From Bacillus sp. FSL K6-3431 (GTDB lineage Bacteria > Bacillota > Bacilli > Bacillales > Bacillaceae_C), in assembly GCF_038002605.1 (NCBI RefSeq), contig NZ_JBBOCT010000001.1, positions 744,001-808,000 on the forward strand: a stretch of 64,000 nt of DNA. Direction: 5' to 3'. Made by a program: the position numbers and the translations under genes. Of this stretch, positions 9,036 through 17,569 are shown in pieces. The number at the start of each line of letters is the position of its first letter. Within the stretch, counting starts at the first letter, position 1. A model generated the notes under the pieces. The model made no database searches. It was given only the letters and a program-made list of their open reading frames with translations, and had not been told where the DNA came from.

Positions 9036-9219
9036 AATTTTACGCATCCAAAGAGTTTTAAAAGATAATAATCTCGGACACTAAGGATAGATTCATTCCG
9101 AAAGTACTGCAACTGGTTTTGAAATGTATCGTAAGATATGTGTCATCGAGAGTCAAGAATCCCTTGCAAACGTGCTTTTTCTTTTGTATTGTTATATTTA
9201 AAGTTGGATGCGTAAAATT
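9036..9219. repeat. Widely spaced 16-bp inverted repeat upstream of the TnpI remnant
   Basis: AATTTTACGCATCCAA at 9036-9051 is the exact reverse complement of 9204-9219. The arms are 152 bases apart and the second ends 20 bases before the TnpI start. TnpI of Tn4430 acts at an internal site of paired inverted and direct repeats beside its gene, so this may be part of such a site. That is inference. Confidence 0.4.
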
Positions 9220-9238
9220 ATTTATAAAGAGGGGTTAT

Positions 9239-10155
9239 ATGTCAGGCCTGCAGCCAAATTACATAAAAGATTATATTAATTCTCTACTCGAAAGCAATAT
9301 TTATCTGATCTGAGTAAATTCCTTTTATGGATGAAGGTTTATAAAGGAGCGAATGAGTTAGAAACAATAAAGTCCTTAGATGATAGCGACATTGAAGCTT
9401 ATGTTGCCTATTTATCCGATAAAAGCTATTCAGATGCTACTTTCAGAAGGCTCCTATCAGTCCTAAATAGCTTTTTAAAGCACTTCAATATCTATTCATC
9501 TATACTCCTGGATAAACCAAAGGAACGCCCGTTGAGATCCCTGAATGAAGATGACTTTATTTCTGATGATGAAATGAGTAAACTGCTTAAATCGATGAGA
9601 AAACCGAGTAAGTCTGAAGCTAGAAATCATTTGATAGAGCGAAACCTTGCTATTGTTTGCCTTGTGTGATATTACGGATTAACACCAAAGGATATTACTT
9701 CAATCAGGATGAATGCAGTAAATTTATTTCAACATACTATTCAAATTGATTCAAATGGATCTCCCTTGATAATCACTCTTCAGGACGAACATCTAGAGTA
9801 CATTCGCGATTATTGGAACTCTATTGATAAGGAGATTAGACCTCGTTACCGATCAAATGATCCACTGTTTGTAGCATTTTTCAACCTAACATTTAGGTTC
9901 CATTTTAATTATGATACTGGTATGCCGCAGTCGTTATCAATTCGTGGCATTCAGGAAATGATAAAAGACGAGGTAAAGTTGGCCAAGTTGAGAAAGATTT
10001 CTGCAAAGCATTTGAGAAACAGTTGCATTTTAGATAACCTATCAAACGCTGAGTCGATTAATGATGTGATCTCTTATTTCAGACTTTCAGATCCATTTTC
10101 TATTCGGTGTTATCAAGCATATCTATCCAATAACAAGAAAACCGACAATTCATAA
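9239..10155 (+). pseudogene. TnpI-like tyrosine recombinase, inactivated (copy 1)
   Basis: Homologue of the intact gene at 34602-35528. It starts at ATG 9239 with AGAGGGG upstream. Relative to the intact copy it has lost about 25 bases near 9285, which shifts the frame, and a CGA arginine codon has become TGA at 9667-9669. Two open pieces remain (9331-9669 and 9709-10155). It keeps an extended C-terminus (LSNNKKTDNS) that the other copy lost. TnpI-type proteins replace serine resolvases in Tn4430/Tn5401-type transposons. No matching transposase or inverted-repeat pair surrounds it, so it is a relic. Confidence 0.85.
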
Positions 10156-10198
10156 AGAACAAAATTAAGTGGGAATTAGTAGTGCTAAAGAGAAATAT

Positions 10199-10224
10199 CC
10201 CCCTCTCAATCGAGAAGGGGTTTT
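10199..10224. terminator. Bidirectional terminator
   Basis: CCCCTCTC and GAGAAGGGG form a hairpin with one bulge, followed by TTTT. It lies between the converging TnpI remnant and the YolD-like gene. Confidence 0.6.
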
Positions 10225-10561
10225 AATCCGTTATAAAATCTAGATTAGTTATACTATCATATTTTATCTTGTGTAAATCATTCATCCTGTCCCTGATCCA
10301 CACTAATTTATTTATCTCATCAAGCCTTTCGATCCTACCTTCTATCTCTTCGAAAAAGCCATCAAACCAAAGTTTAAATTTTATAGGTAAATGAAATTCT
10401 AACGCTGTGTGAATCTTTTCGTCTATCTCATATAGCTGATATTCATCAAGTGAAGGCTTACCCGTTTTATAATAGTCGTTATTCATTTCTTTCAACATGG
10501 CCACGTGCTCAGGCAACATCAAACCCGCCCATTTCTTATTTCCACGATCTTTAATGGTCAT
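10223..10561 (-). CDS. YolD-like family protein
   Basis: 112 aa. The N-terminus TIKDRGNKKWAGLMLPEHV is the hallmark of the YolD-like family (PF08863). Members are small cytoplasmic proteins often encoded on Bacillus phages and plasmids next to a Y-family DNA polymerase (UvrX/YqjW). No such polymerase gene is adjacent here, so this one is an orphan. The molecular role is not established; association with translesion synthesis comes from family context. A structured repeat (10571-10714) lies directly upstream, so any promoter must lie in or beyond it. Confidence 0.8.
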   Translation of the reverse strand: MTIKDRGNKKWAGLMLPEHVAMLKEMNNDYYKTGKPSLDEYQLYEIDEKIHTALEFHLPIKFKLWFDGFFEEIEGRIERLDEINKLVWIRDRMNDLHKIKYDSITNLDFITD

Positions 10562-10570
10562 GTGTAGCCT

Positions 10571-10714
10571 TAAAATAAAGTTTGATTAAAAATATCTCGT
10601 AAGCCCACATTTTACGTTAAATGAAAATAATCCGTTTTGAAAAAAGATTGATCAAAACGGATTCATTCTTTGTGAAATACTATGCAATTTTTATAAAAAA
10701 GTTTGATCATTTTC
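10571..10714. repeat. Covarying-hairpin element, copy A
   Basis: Three spaced copies of an A-rich TTGATCA motif: AAAGTTTGATTAAAA at 10577-10591, AAAAAGATTGATCA inside a hairpin, and ATAAAAAAGTTTGATCA at 10693-10709. The middle copy forms the loop of a perfect 12-bp stem (10629-10640 with 10652-10663, arm AATCCGTTTTGA). Other copies keep the loop but have different, still paired, stems. Confidence 0.6.
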
Positions 10715-10739
10715 TACTTATATTGTTCCACAAAAGTCA

Positions 10740-11190
10740 GCAATAGGTAAGCCTTTGATGTTATCTCCAGCTTTTCCCCTGCTCCACACGGAGCGTGCAA
10801 GTTTCCCTGCACTCCGCGTTCCATCTAACAAAATTCACTTGATTATAAGTTCCTCGTTACTTCACGATTAAGGTTCTTAGATAGACTCAAAGCTTACATT
10901 TTTTTCGAAAGCGGTTAACTTTTTCAATCATTGTCCCAGTAAGTTGAAGTCTACTTACAAGTTCATCAATCATCTTTTTATCCTTCGCACGAATCAATCG
11001 GTGTACATCTTTGTGGATAATGCGAAGGTTATTAAATTGGTCGCTTCCTCCATGGTTTAGCGGCATATTGGAGCGACTATTCTTTCGGGCCTCAAGAAAT
11101 TCCGATAGGCTATAAAATGTTTGTACGACATACAGATGGCGCCACAATTGATATACAGCCCGTACTGTACGACAACACGATCCGGATGCC
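10740..11190 (-). pseudogene. Group II intron 3' remnant with end of its reverse transcriptase/HNH protein
   Basis: On the minus strand, 10887-11185 encodes the C-terminal end of a group II intron-encoded protein. NNLRIIHKDVHRLIRA with LQLTG and INRFRKKC-like residues corresponds to the HNH endonuclease tail of LtrA-type proteins. After the stop, the GC-rich segment 10770-10830 folds as paired arms typical of the catalytic 3' part of a bacterial group II intron. The reverse-transcriptase and maturase domains and all 5' intron sequence are missing. An in-frame stop lies just upstream, so it is a fragment and cannot splice or home. Confidence 0.7.
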
Positions 11191-11204
11191 AGCCCATTAG
11201 CATC

Positions 11205-12392
11205 CTAGGTATTGGCGTTCTTTAAACTATTATCCTGCGCCTCTTTTTTTGACAATGAGCTCGAAAGGATAAGGGTAATCGCTATGGCTATCGCAACTCC
11301 CAATGCACCGAACCAAGTAACGGCAGCTAGTGACACACTTCCAACAGCAATGCCGCCAATACCTGCACCTACAGCCATCGCTAATTGCATTATGGACTGA
11401 TTAAGTCCAAGTAATATAGCTGACGATTCAGGCTCAATTGTCGCCAAGAGATATTGCTGTGTCGGTGCAGTGGCCCATGCTGAAAACGACCATAATATTA
11501 ATACGATCATAACCCCGACCACTGAATTCGTAACGAGTGACAATAGAATAAGCATAACTATATGCAGCGTCATAGTGCTAGTAAGTGTAAATGGAATACC
11601 CCAACGATCCGTACTGAATCCGCCAAACTTCGAACCAATAAGACTGGCAATTCCAAAAATAAGTAAAGTTGTACTAAGGAATTTGTCACTTATTCCTGAT
11701 ACATTTAACAGATAAGGAGAAAGATAGGTATATGCAATCGAATATCCTCCAAGCCAGAAAAGGGTGATTGATAAACCAAGGATAACTTTACGTTTTTTAA
11801 ATAGAGCTAGCTGCTGATGTAAGGATACAGGTTTATCACCTTCTATATCCGGAATAGTAAGGTATATAACAACCATCGCAATTAATCCAAGAAGGGCAAT
11901 TCCTCCAAATACAGATTGCCATCCAAATGCATTTGTCATTATCCTACCAATAGGTACTCCAATGATTAAGGAACTCGTTAATCCCATAGTTATTATTGCA
12001 ATCGCACTAGCTTGCTTACCTGGCGGAGCAATTTTGGTAGAAATTATCAGTACAGTTACAATAGCTAATCCAGCACCAATACCCATGATCATGCGGGCAA
12101 CAATCAGTATTCCATAATTTTGGGAAAGAAAAGACAGTATATTTGCTACTACAAATAGTCCTAATGAATACATTATTAGCTTTCTTCTACCCCACTTTGC
12201 CGTTAAAACCAGTATGATCGGTGTACAAATCGCATAGGCGAGTGAGAAAACTGTAACGAGCTGACCCGCTGCTGTCAAAGAAACATCTAGTGAATCCGCA
12301 ATTTTATCCGAAATCCCTGCCACGACATACACAGATGTACCCACTATAAAACTGATAATTGCTAACATGTATATTTTCCAAGTGTTAGACAA
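11205..12392 (-). CDS. MFS drug-efflux-type transporter (DHA1 family)
   Basis: About 395 aa with 12 predicted membrane segments, typical of the DHA1 family of proton-driven drug/metabolite exporters (AraJ/YdhP/chloramphenicol-efflux-like). Signature motif A lies between segments 2 and 3 (AKWGRRKLI); a motif-C-like glycine/proline pattern occurs in segment 5 (GLTSSLIIGVPIG). The best start is TTG at 12392 with AAGGAG eight bases upstream; a GTG at 12401 overlaps that ribosome site and is less likely. It stands alone between a group II intron fragment and a GC-richer block. Substrate is not predictable from the sequence. Confidence 0.85.
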   Translation of the reverse strand: MSNTWKIYMLAIISFIVGTSVYVVAGISDKIADSLDVSLTAAGQLVTVFSLAYAICTPIILVLTAKWGRRKLIMYSLGLFVVANILSFLSQNYGILIVARMIMGIGAGLAIVTVLIISTKIAPPGKQASAIAIITMGLTSSLIIGVPIGRIMTNAFGWQSVFGGIALLGLIAMVVIYLTIPDIEGDKPVSLHQQLALFKKRKVILGLSITLFWLGGYSIAYTYLSPYLLNVSGISDKFLSTTLLIFGIASLIGSKFGGFSTDRWGIPFTLTSTMTLHIVMLILLSLVTNSVVGVMIVLILWSFSAWATAPTQQYLLATIEPESSAILLGLNQSIMQLAMAVGAGIGGIAVGSVSLAAVTWFGALGVAIAIAITLILSSSLSKKEAQDNSLKNANT

Positions 12393-12464
12393 AAAAATCA
12401 CTCCTTAAACGTTTATTAATACATATGGTGATATGAATTGCTTGAAAAACAAAATATCCAAGTT

Positions 12465-12586
12465 TAGGTAACCGGCCAACACGCTTCATATACCGCATTT
12501 TCGCATTCTTCAGCATCGACGACTTGGTAGAAACCGGATCCGATGATCGGCATTTTTACTCTGTTATTTCAAAGTTAAGTTTGCAT
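12465..12586 (-). pseudogene. Aldo/keto reductase N-terminal fragment
   Basis: Residues PIIGSGFYQVVDAEECENAV match the beginning of NADPH-dependent aldo/keto reductases. The likely original start is the ATG at 12584-12586 with GGGAGGAGG upstream. Between it and the recognisable part, one base is lost and one gained, leaving stop codons TAA and TGA. After about 30 conserved residues the frame leaves the family and stops at 12465. It is divergent from the MerR gene and was presumably its regulatory target. GC content here is clearly higher than in neighbours, suggesting separate acquisition. Confidence 0.65.
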
Positions 12587-12657
12587 CGTAATTCCTCCTC
12601 CCATTGTTCAAATTTAAAACAACAAACGGCCGATTTGCATTATAATAAACCTATCAC

Positions 12658-12678
12658 CTTCGTGTTACACGAAGTCAA
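12658..12678 (-). promoter_or_regulatory. MerR-type operator/promoter for the reductase remnant
   Basis: Perfect dyad CTTCGTGT-T-ACACGAAG (12658-12674). On the minus strand the -35-like TTGACT (12673-12678) overlaps the dyad, and a weak -10 (TAGGTT) follows a 19-base spacer. A long spacer with a centred dyad is the standard layout of MerR-activated promoters. Confidence 0.6.
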
Positions 12679-12716
12679 GCCATTTTTTCAACAAATTTTT
12701 CCAAGGAGGATTACAC

Positions 12717-13154
12717 ATGCATACGGTTAAAGAAGCTGCCCTGATGACGGGACTCACCGAGCACGCCGTGCGCTTTTACACGGATAAAGGCCTGGTGCCG
12801 AGCGTACAGCGCAATAAAAACAACATTCGGCTGTTCGACGAAGAATCGATCAACTGGCTGTATGGCATCAAATGCCTCAAGCAGACCGGGATGCAGATTG
12901 AAAACATCAAAACATACGTCGGCCTCTGCCTCGAAGGTGATTCGACCGTTCCGCAGCGCTTTGCACTTATGAAGGAGTATAAAGAAATGGCACTTGTTCA
13001 GCTCGAAGAAGCCAAGCAGCGCGTCGCCCATTTGGAAGAAACAACTCACCATTATCAGGCCATTCTGGAGAACCGCATCCCGGACACAACCAATCCCAAC
13101 AAATGGGAAATAGATCGGAAGGACGCGAGAAGTGGTCCGGTATTCCGGAAATAG
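12717..13154 (+). CDS. MerR-family transcriptional regulator
   Basis: 145 aa. The N-terminal winged helix-turn-helix reads TVKEAALMTGLTEHAVRFY, followed by the GLVPS wing and the NNIRLFDEESINWL region, then a coiled-coil dimerisation helix at about residues 85-115. It resembles AdhR/YraB-type regulators that sense electrophiles and activate an adjacent aldo/keto reductase or dehydrogenase gene. AAGGAGG precedes the ATG. The regulator appears intact while its divergent target is a fragment. No conserved sensing cysteine stands out apart from C61 (IKCLKQ) and C78 (GLCLEG). Confidence 0.88.
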   Translation: MHTVKEAALMTGLTEHAVRFYTDKGLVPSVQRNKNNIRLFDEESINWLYGIKCLKQTGMQIENIKTYVGLCLEGDSTVPQRFALMKEYKEMALVQLEEAKQRVAHLEETTHHYQAILENRIPDTTNPNKWEIDRKDARSGPVFRK

Positions 13155-13438
13155 AAAGAATCGCAGCCGCTTTACAGCAACAGTCCCCAGTGAAACTTAA
13201 GTCTATAACTTGCTTGTATCATTCGCTTTTTCAGCCGTTCCCTGGATATCCAATGCCGATTGACTGAAGAGACTGAAGGGGGCCTATCAACTGGATTGCC
13301 CCTATTATGAATAGTCAACGTGAAAGAGGGCCTGGTAGACGAAAATTGGTTAATAAAAGCACAAAAAACTCGTTGATGTTTGACGAGTTTTTTTGTAGTG
13401 CTTCTTTATATAAGTTCTATATAAGGCATATGTTGATT
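13155..13438. other. Gene-free stretch with one hairpin
   Basis: No supportable gene. The sequence changes from GC-richer to AT-rich around 13330. The only clear feature is the terminator-like hairpin at 13363-13394. Confidence 0.5.
13363..13394. terminator. Bidirectional terminator
   Basis: AAAAAACTCG and CGAGTTTTTTT pair around a TTGATGTTTGA loop; A and T runs on both sides allow use in either direction. Confidence 0.7.
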
Positions 13439-13535
13439 TAAAACAAAGTTTGATTAAGAAAGTGTCACGAACGTTGATTTTGTAATAGAATAAGCCCTTT
13501 TATTTTGAAAAAAGATTGATCAAAATAAGAGGGCT
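13439..13535. repeat. Covarying-hairpin element, copy B (lacks third motif)
   Basis: Motif 1 AAACAAAGTTTGATTA at 13441-13456. The hairpin stem 13493-13508 with 13520-13535 (AGCCCTTTTATTTTGA against TCAAAATAAGAGGGCT, one G-T pair) carries the constant loop AAAAAGATTGA. The downstream third motif seen in other copies is absent. Confidence 0.55.
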
Positions 13536-13626
13536 ACGTTTTTCTATATAATTCCTTTCTTTATAAGAATAATATAGCTACCGGATTATCGACTAGATAC
13601 CTAGCAAAAACTAGTATACCGTTTAA

Positions 13627-14220
13627 TTAAATATCACAAGTTTTGATAATTTGAGTTATAGCTTGGTCAATTGATTTATAACTTATTCCGTCTCTTGCTT
13701 GTGTAGAAATTCCATACATAAAAGCTTCTATCAACGTGCACAAAACATCCGCTTTTACCTCTCTAGTTATATCGCCGTTTTCTTGCCCTCTTATTATACA
13801 TTCTTCTAAATTCAACCGAACTAAAGAACGTTCTTTAAAGACAAGATCACGTACATGGTTATTTTTTTCTGAACAAACATTTGCTGATAATACCAACATA
13901 CAACCAGTAGGATGGCTAGAATCTGTCTGCATTTTGGCTGTCTGTCTTAAAGTTTTTTCTATTGCTACTTTAGATTTAATCGACGTGTCAGATAAACAAT
14001 CAGTCACTTTACCGTAAGAAGTGTTATATCGATCAATAACTTCTTTGAACAGGTTCTCTTTAGAACCAAACGCTGCATAAAAACTTGCAGATGATATACC
14101 CATCGCTTCTTTTAGCTGTGCAAGAGACGTAGACTCAAAACCATGCTCCCAATATAAAACCATCGCTTTTGAAATTGCTAATTCTTTGTCAAATACACGT
14201 GGTCGTCCTGTTCGAGCCAT
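13627..14220 (-). CDS. TetR/AcrR-family repressor
   Basis: 197 aa. The N-terminal helix-turn-helix (GRPRVFDKELAISKAM ... TSLAQLKEAMGISSASFYAAFGSKENLF) is of the AcrR/ComR type; residues ~80-190 form the ligand-binding domain, with conserved TGCMLV typical of the TetR_C_16-like group. Ribosome site AAGGAGG lies upstream of ATG 14220. It is divergent from the MFS gene at 14335 across a 114-base gap with promoters in both directions, so it most likely represses that exporter and itself. The inducer is unknown. Confidence 0.9.
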   Translation of the reverse strand: MARTGRPRVFDKELAISKAMVLYWEHGFESTSLAQLKEAMGISSASFYAAFGSKENLFKEVIDRYNTSYGKVTDCLSDTSIKSKVAIEKTLRQTAKMQTDSSHPTGCMLVLSANVCSEKNNHVRDLVFKERSLVRLNLEECIIRGQENGDITREVKADVLCTLIEAFMYGISTQARDGISYKSIDQAITQIIKTCDI

Positions 14221-14334
14221 ACATTCACCTCCTTGAATACTTACTTATATACTAATCGATCCATAAATGATTGACAAGTATGAAAGGAGCTTTAAAAATA
14301 AAAAAATAGAATAATAAAAAGGAGATAACTTAGC
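14221..14334. promoter_or_regulatory. Divergent promoter region of the TetR/MFS pair
   Basis: Plus strand: TTGACA at 14270-14275, then a weak AT-rich -10 about 17 bases on, and the ribosome site AAGGAG before the MFS gene. Minus strand: TTGTCA, 17 bases, TAGTAT, then AAGGAGG before tetR. The two -35 boxes overlap, so one repressor could block both. Confidence 0.5.
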
Positions 14335-15519
14335 ATGTCTGATATTAGTCACACTCAAGTTTCTAACCCTAAATTGCCATTGATTAGCTTATTGGCACTT
14401 TCAATGGCTGGTTTTATCTGTATAATGACCGAAACTGTTCCAGCCGGTTTACTTCCTCACATTAGTAACGGCTTAAATGTTTCTACTCCACTTGCAGGGC
14501 AGTTAGTTACCTTATATGCAATTGGATCACTTGTAGCCGCTATACCGGTCACATTTGCAACCCAAAGCTGGAAGAGAAAACCACTACTGCTTTTTGCAAT
14601 CGGATTGTTTTTTATATTTAATACGATTACAGCTTTTTCTTCAAATTACACTTTAACTTTAGTTGCTCGATTTTTTGCAGGAGTAGGTGCTGGAATTGTC
14701 TGGAGCATGCTAACTGGATATGCAAGAAGGATGGTTGCCCCAGAATTAAAAGGTCGAGCTACAGCAATAGCTATGGTGGGAACACCTATTGCTCTGAGTT
14801 TAGGAGTACCAATCGGTACTATTTTAGGAGAATCCTTAGGTTGGAGAGCTGTTTTTATAATAATGTCGATATTAACTTTTATCTTAATTATTTGGATTAT
14901 AGTAAAAGTTCCTGACTTCCCTGGTAATTCAAGTGGAAATCGGGTTAGTATATATAAAGTGTTCACCATACCTGGAGTACGTCCCATTTTATCTGTTGTT
15001 ATCCTATGGATGATAGCTCATAACATTTTGTACACATATATTGCACCATTTCTTGTAGAGATGAACTTAGGTACGAAAGTAGGGATCTCATTATTTATCT
15101 TCGGTGCTCTTTCACTAATTGGTATATGGGTTACCGGTGTCTTAATTGATAAGAAACTCCGACTACTTGTCTTATTAAGTCTAATTGGTTTCTCATTGTC
15201 TACTTTGTTATTCCAATTCTCAGGTGGATATACTATTAGCATTTTTATTGGTATCGCCCTATGGGGAATAACGTTTGGTGGTGCTGCTACTTTATTACAA
15301 ACTGCGCTAGCTCAATCAGTAGGAGAAAAAAATGTAGACACCGCAATGTCCATGAATACCACAGTTTGGAATGCTGCTATTGCAGGTGGAGGTATTATAG
15401 GAGGTATATTACTAGACTCATTTGGAAGTATCTCTTTTCCACTAACTATTCTTATACTAACCGTTCTAGCAATTGTTATCGTCGTCTCTAACAAAAAACA
15501 CGCTTTCGTAAAACAATAA
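14335..15519 (+). CDS. MFS efflux transporter (DHA1 sugar/drug exporter type)
   Basis: 394 aa with 12 hydrophobic segments. Early ETVPAGLLPHIS and motif A region SWKRKPLLLFAIGLF, plus WSMLTGYARRM in segment 4 and GTPIALSLGVPIGTILG in segment 5, place it among DHA1 exporters related to YdhP, SotB and chloramphenicol/arabinose efflux proteins. AAGGAG lies 10 bases upstream of ATG. It is divergently paired with a TetR regulator and followed by a strong terminator. Likely role is export of a toxic compound sensed by the regulator. Confidence 0.9.
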   Translation: MSDISHTQVSNPKLPLISLLALSMAGFICIMTETVPAGLLPHISNGLNVSTPLAGQLVTLYAIGSLVAAIPVTFATQSWKRKPLLLFAIGLFFIFNTITAFSSNYTLTLVARFFAGVGAGIVWSMLTGYARRMVAPELKGRATAIAMVGTPIALSLGVPIGTILGESLGWRAVFIIMSILTFILIIWIIVKVPDFPGNSSGNRVSIYKVFTIPGVRPILSVVILWMIAHNILYTYIAPFLVEMNLGTKVGISLFIFGALSLIGIWVTGVLIDKKLRLLVLLSLIGFSLSTLLFQFSGGYTISIFIGIALWGITFGGAATLLQTALAQSVGEKNVDTAMSMNTTVWNAAIAGGGIIGGILLDSFGSISFPLTILILTVLAIVIVVSNKKHAFVKQ

Positions 15520-15602
15520 TATCTATTCTCCAGACCTGACGAAAATTGTTTAAGACAAAATTGAATATTGCGGACGTTTAAGCCAGTGAGTGCGAGATAG
15601 GA

Positions 15603-15636
15603 AGCCATTGGAACAGTATCATTCCAATGGCTGTTT
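15603..15636 (+). terminator. Terminator downstream of the MFS gene
   Basis: Perfect 11-bp stem AGCCATTGGAA / TTCCAATGGCT with an 8-base loop followed by GTTT. Confidence 0.7.
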
Positions 15637-15639
15637 ATA

Positions 15640-15822
15640 TTATTTAAAGCTCTTATCCTCTAATTGGTTATTAATAATCTCAATGGCCCAACGAACGAGT
15701 TCATTATGATCTAAATCCTCTTCCTCGTTCCATATACAGGAAGGTAGTAATCTTTCTTCTACTTTTATCATCACTTCCTCGGGTAAATACCTGTGAAAAA
15801 ATACTTTGCTATACGATTTTCA
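15640..15822 (-). pseudogene. Unrecognised C-terminal coding fragment
   Basis: A ~60-codon open minus-strand stretch without a convincing start; it ends EIINNQLEDKSFK at a TAA (15640-15642). Acidic, coding-like composition. No family recognised. It adjoins another fragment (IstB) and is probably debris. Confidence 0.3.
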
Positions 15823-15835
15823 ACCTCTATTGGAA

Positions 15836-15962
15836 TCATCTAGGTTCCGCCAATCCATGCCGTTCTCTCATCGAAACTTCTCCATCTACTAGAATCTTAT
15901 AGGAGTCGTGAACGATACGGTCAAGAATCGCATCAGCTACCTGAGCATGTCCTAACTTTGAG
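15836..15962 (-). pseudogene. IS21-type IstB C-terminal fragment
   Basis: About 41 residues including [20 protein letters not shown] and SMRERHG, which resemble the end of IstB helper ATPases of IS21-family elements (LADAILDRLVH...). The AAA+ ATPase core is absent. Sequence at 38660-38770 (repeated CTGGTACATTTC/TTGGTACATTTC) might be an IS21-type end, but nothing links the two. Confidence 0.5.
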
Positions 15963-16223
15963 TGCTATCCTTCTGGTGGAAATTATGAACAGAAAATAGT
16001 GGATGCTTTCTTTAATCTTGATCTAATAATTTCCAATACATGAAGAAGTACACTTTCTTCCGCTTCCTACTGTACTTACAAATCCCGGAGCGCTGTTAAA
16101 AAAGTTGGAAAATGGCACAAAGGGGATTACCAAGTTCCGATTTGGTTTAATAATGTACATCCAGATGAGATTGAGGGCATTGTTATATTTTTCAAACAAT
16201 GCCCTCAATCTGCAATGTTTTTA
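15963..16223. other. Gene-free junction region
   Basis: Short open stretches occur on both strands, but none has a start with a ribosome site or a recognisable family. This is probably a breakpoint between the IstB fragment and the next MFS gene. Confidence 0.4.
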
Positions 16224-17480
16224 TTATTCATTTTTTAAATGCAAAGATTCCCCTTGTAACTTAGAGAGATAACGTTTTGTCAGAAAACCTAAAAGGACCT
16301 CTACAAAAATTGCAAATAAAACAATAATATATACATGACCTGATAGGAAATCAAACAACACGCCATATAAAGATTGCCCAATTGGATAAGAACACATGAC
16401 TATTGTTGAAACAACCGCACTTACCTTTCCTAGCATTGCATTGGGTGTCTCTGTTTGAATAAATGTTTGTGCGAAAATTGTGAATATCCCTACTGATGCT
16501 ATACATAAAAAAGTACTTACACAAATGACAACATAGGCAATCATTGGTTGTATTTGTAAACCTGATACAAGTGCTATAGGTAATAATAAAATTCCTCCTA
16601 ATAAGATAAATATATAAGAGTTATGAATGCTGAATTTTTTAGCCATTAATCCTATAAAAAGACCTGCTCCAATCGAACCGATAGCTAAGAAACCCTCAGC
16701 AATACCATATAGTTGAGAACTCAAACCAAGTTTTACTTTTATTAAATAAGGCAAACCAATCATTATCATCGATGAGAAAAACAAATTAATAGCAGCAACC
16801 AATAATAAAATCTTAAATAAAACCGGATTATCTTTACCGATAAATGTTATTGCCTGCTTTAAATCCATGATCACTGTATTTATTATTTTTCCATTTGAAG
16901 CTTGTTTAGTAAAAGGTATACGAATAAAGCCTTCTAGGACAGCGGAAATAAAGAAAGCAATCGCGCTAATTATAACAATTACTTTTAAATCCAAAAATCC
17001 GTACAACATACCGCCTAAAATAGGCCCTAAGAAATTAGCTAATGCGTTCATTTGAACAACAATACCATTCGCTTGCAGCAAATGATAGCTATCCACTAAT
17101 ATAGGAACGCTCGATTGTACAGCTGGTTGATACATAGACTGAATAATGGAGAGTACAATCATCACACCTGCCACTAAGAAAACAATCTGATTGCTACCTA
17201 TTTGAGTAAGAAATAATAAACACACTAGTGAAGTAATCACATCTAAACCAACCATGATATTCCTTCGATTCACTCGATCTGCCAGCACGCCACCAAAGGG
17301 AGATAATAAAATTGTAGGAAGCATTGATACCGCAAGAACACCCCCAAAAGCTCCAGCTGAACCTGTCTCATCCAAAATATACAACGATAGAGAAAAACGT
17401 AGAATAGAATTTCCAAATAAAGATATAATCTGACCAATAATTAGTAATGTAAAATCCTTTTTAAATAGACTTTTTTTCAT
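16224..17480 (-). CDS. MFS macrolide-efflux-type transporter (DHA3 family)
   Basis: About 418 aa, 12 membrane segments. The N-terminus FKKDFTLLIIGQIISLFGNSILRF and motif ADRVNRRNIMVGLD are characteristic of the DHA3 group (MefA-type macrolide exporters and relatives). An ATG at 17480 with AAAGGAA seven bases upstream is preferred over an in-frame start 11 codons further out. A TetR gene lies immediately upstream on the same strand. A half-operator GGTATGTAT lies before this gene, so it is probably controlled by that TetR. Macrolide transport itself is inferred from the family and uncertain. Confidence 0.87.
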   Translation of the reverse strand: MKKSLFKKDFTLLIIGQIISLFGNSILRFSLSLYILDETGSAGAFGGVLAVSMLPTILLSPFGGVLADRVNRRNIMVGLDVITSLVCLLFLTQIGSNQIVFLVAGVMIVLSIIQSMYQPAVQSSVPILVDSYHLLQANGIVVQMNALANFLGPILGGMLYGFLDLKVIVIISAIAFFISAVLEGFIRIPFTKQASNGKIINTVIMDLKQAITFIGKDNPVLFKILLLVAAINLFFSSMIMIGLPYLIKVKLGLSSQLYGIAEGFLAIGSIGAGLFIGLMAKKFSIHNSYIFILLGGILLLPIALVSGLQIQPMIAYVVICVSTFLCIASVGIFTIFAQTFIQTETPNAMLGKVSAVVSTIVMCSYPIGQSLYGVLFDFLSGHVYIIVLFAIFVEVLLGFLTKRYLSKLQGESLHLKNE

Positions 17481-17515
17481 ATAAATTCCTTTCTTTAACA
17501 AAAATATAAACAAAC

Positions 17516-17566
17516 CAACCGACGGTATGTATTATTTAAATAATATACTGCCTTTTATAAGGCAGC
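17516..17566 (-). promoter_or_regulatory. Hairpin and half-operator between tetR and the MFS gene
   Basis: CTGCCTT-TTAT-AAGGCAG (17549-17566) is a short hairpin after the tetR stop. Further toward the MFS gene, GGTATGTATTAT repeats one arm of the full operator at 18216-18240, next to an AT-rich -10-like stretch. Confidence 0.45.
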
Positions 17567-17569
17567 TTA

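Noticed and set aside
10571..13535. Repeats A and B considered as a CRISPR array
   Set aside because: Copies are isolated, differ in stem sequence and are not regularly spaced; no cas genes were seen.
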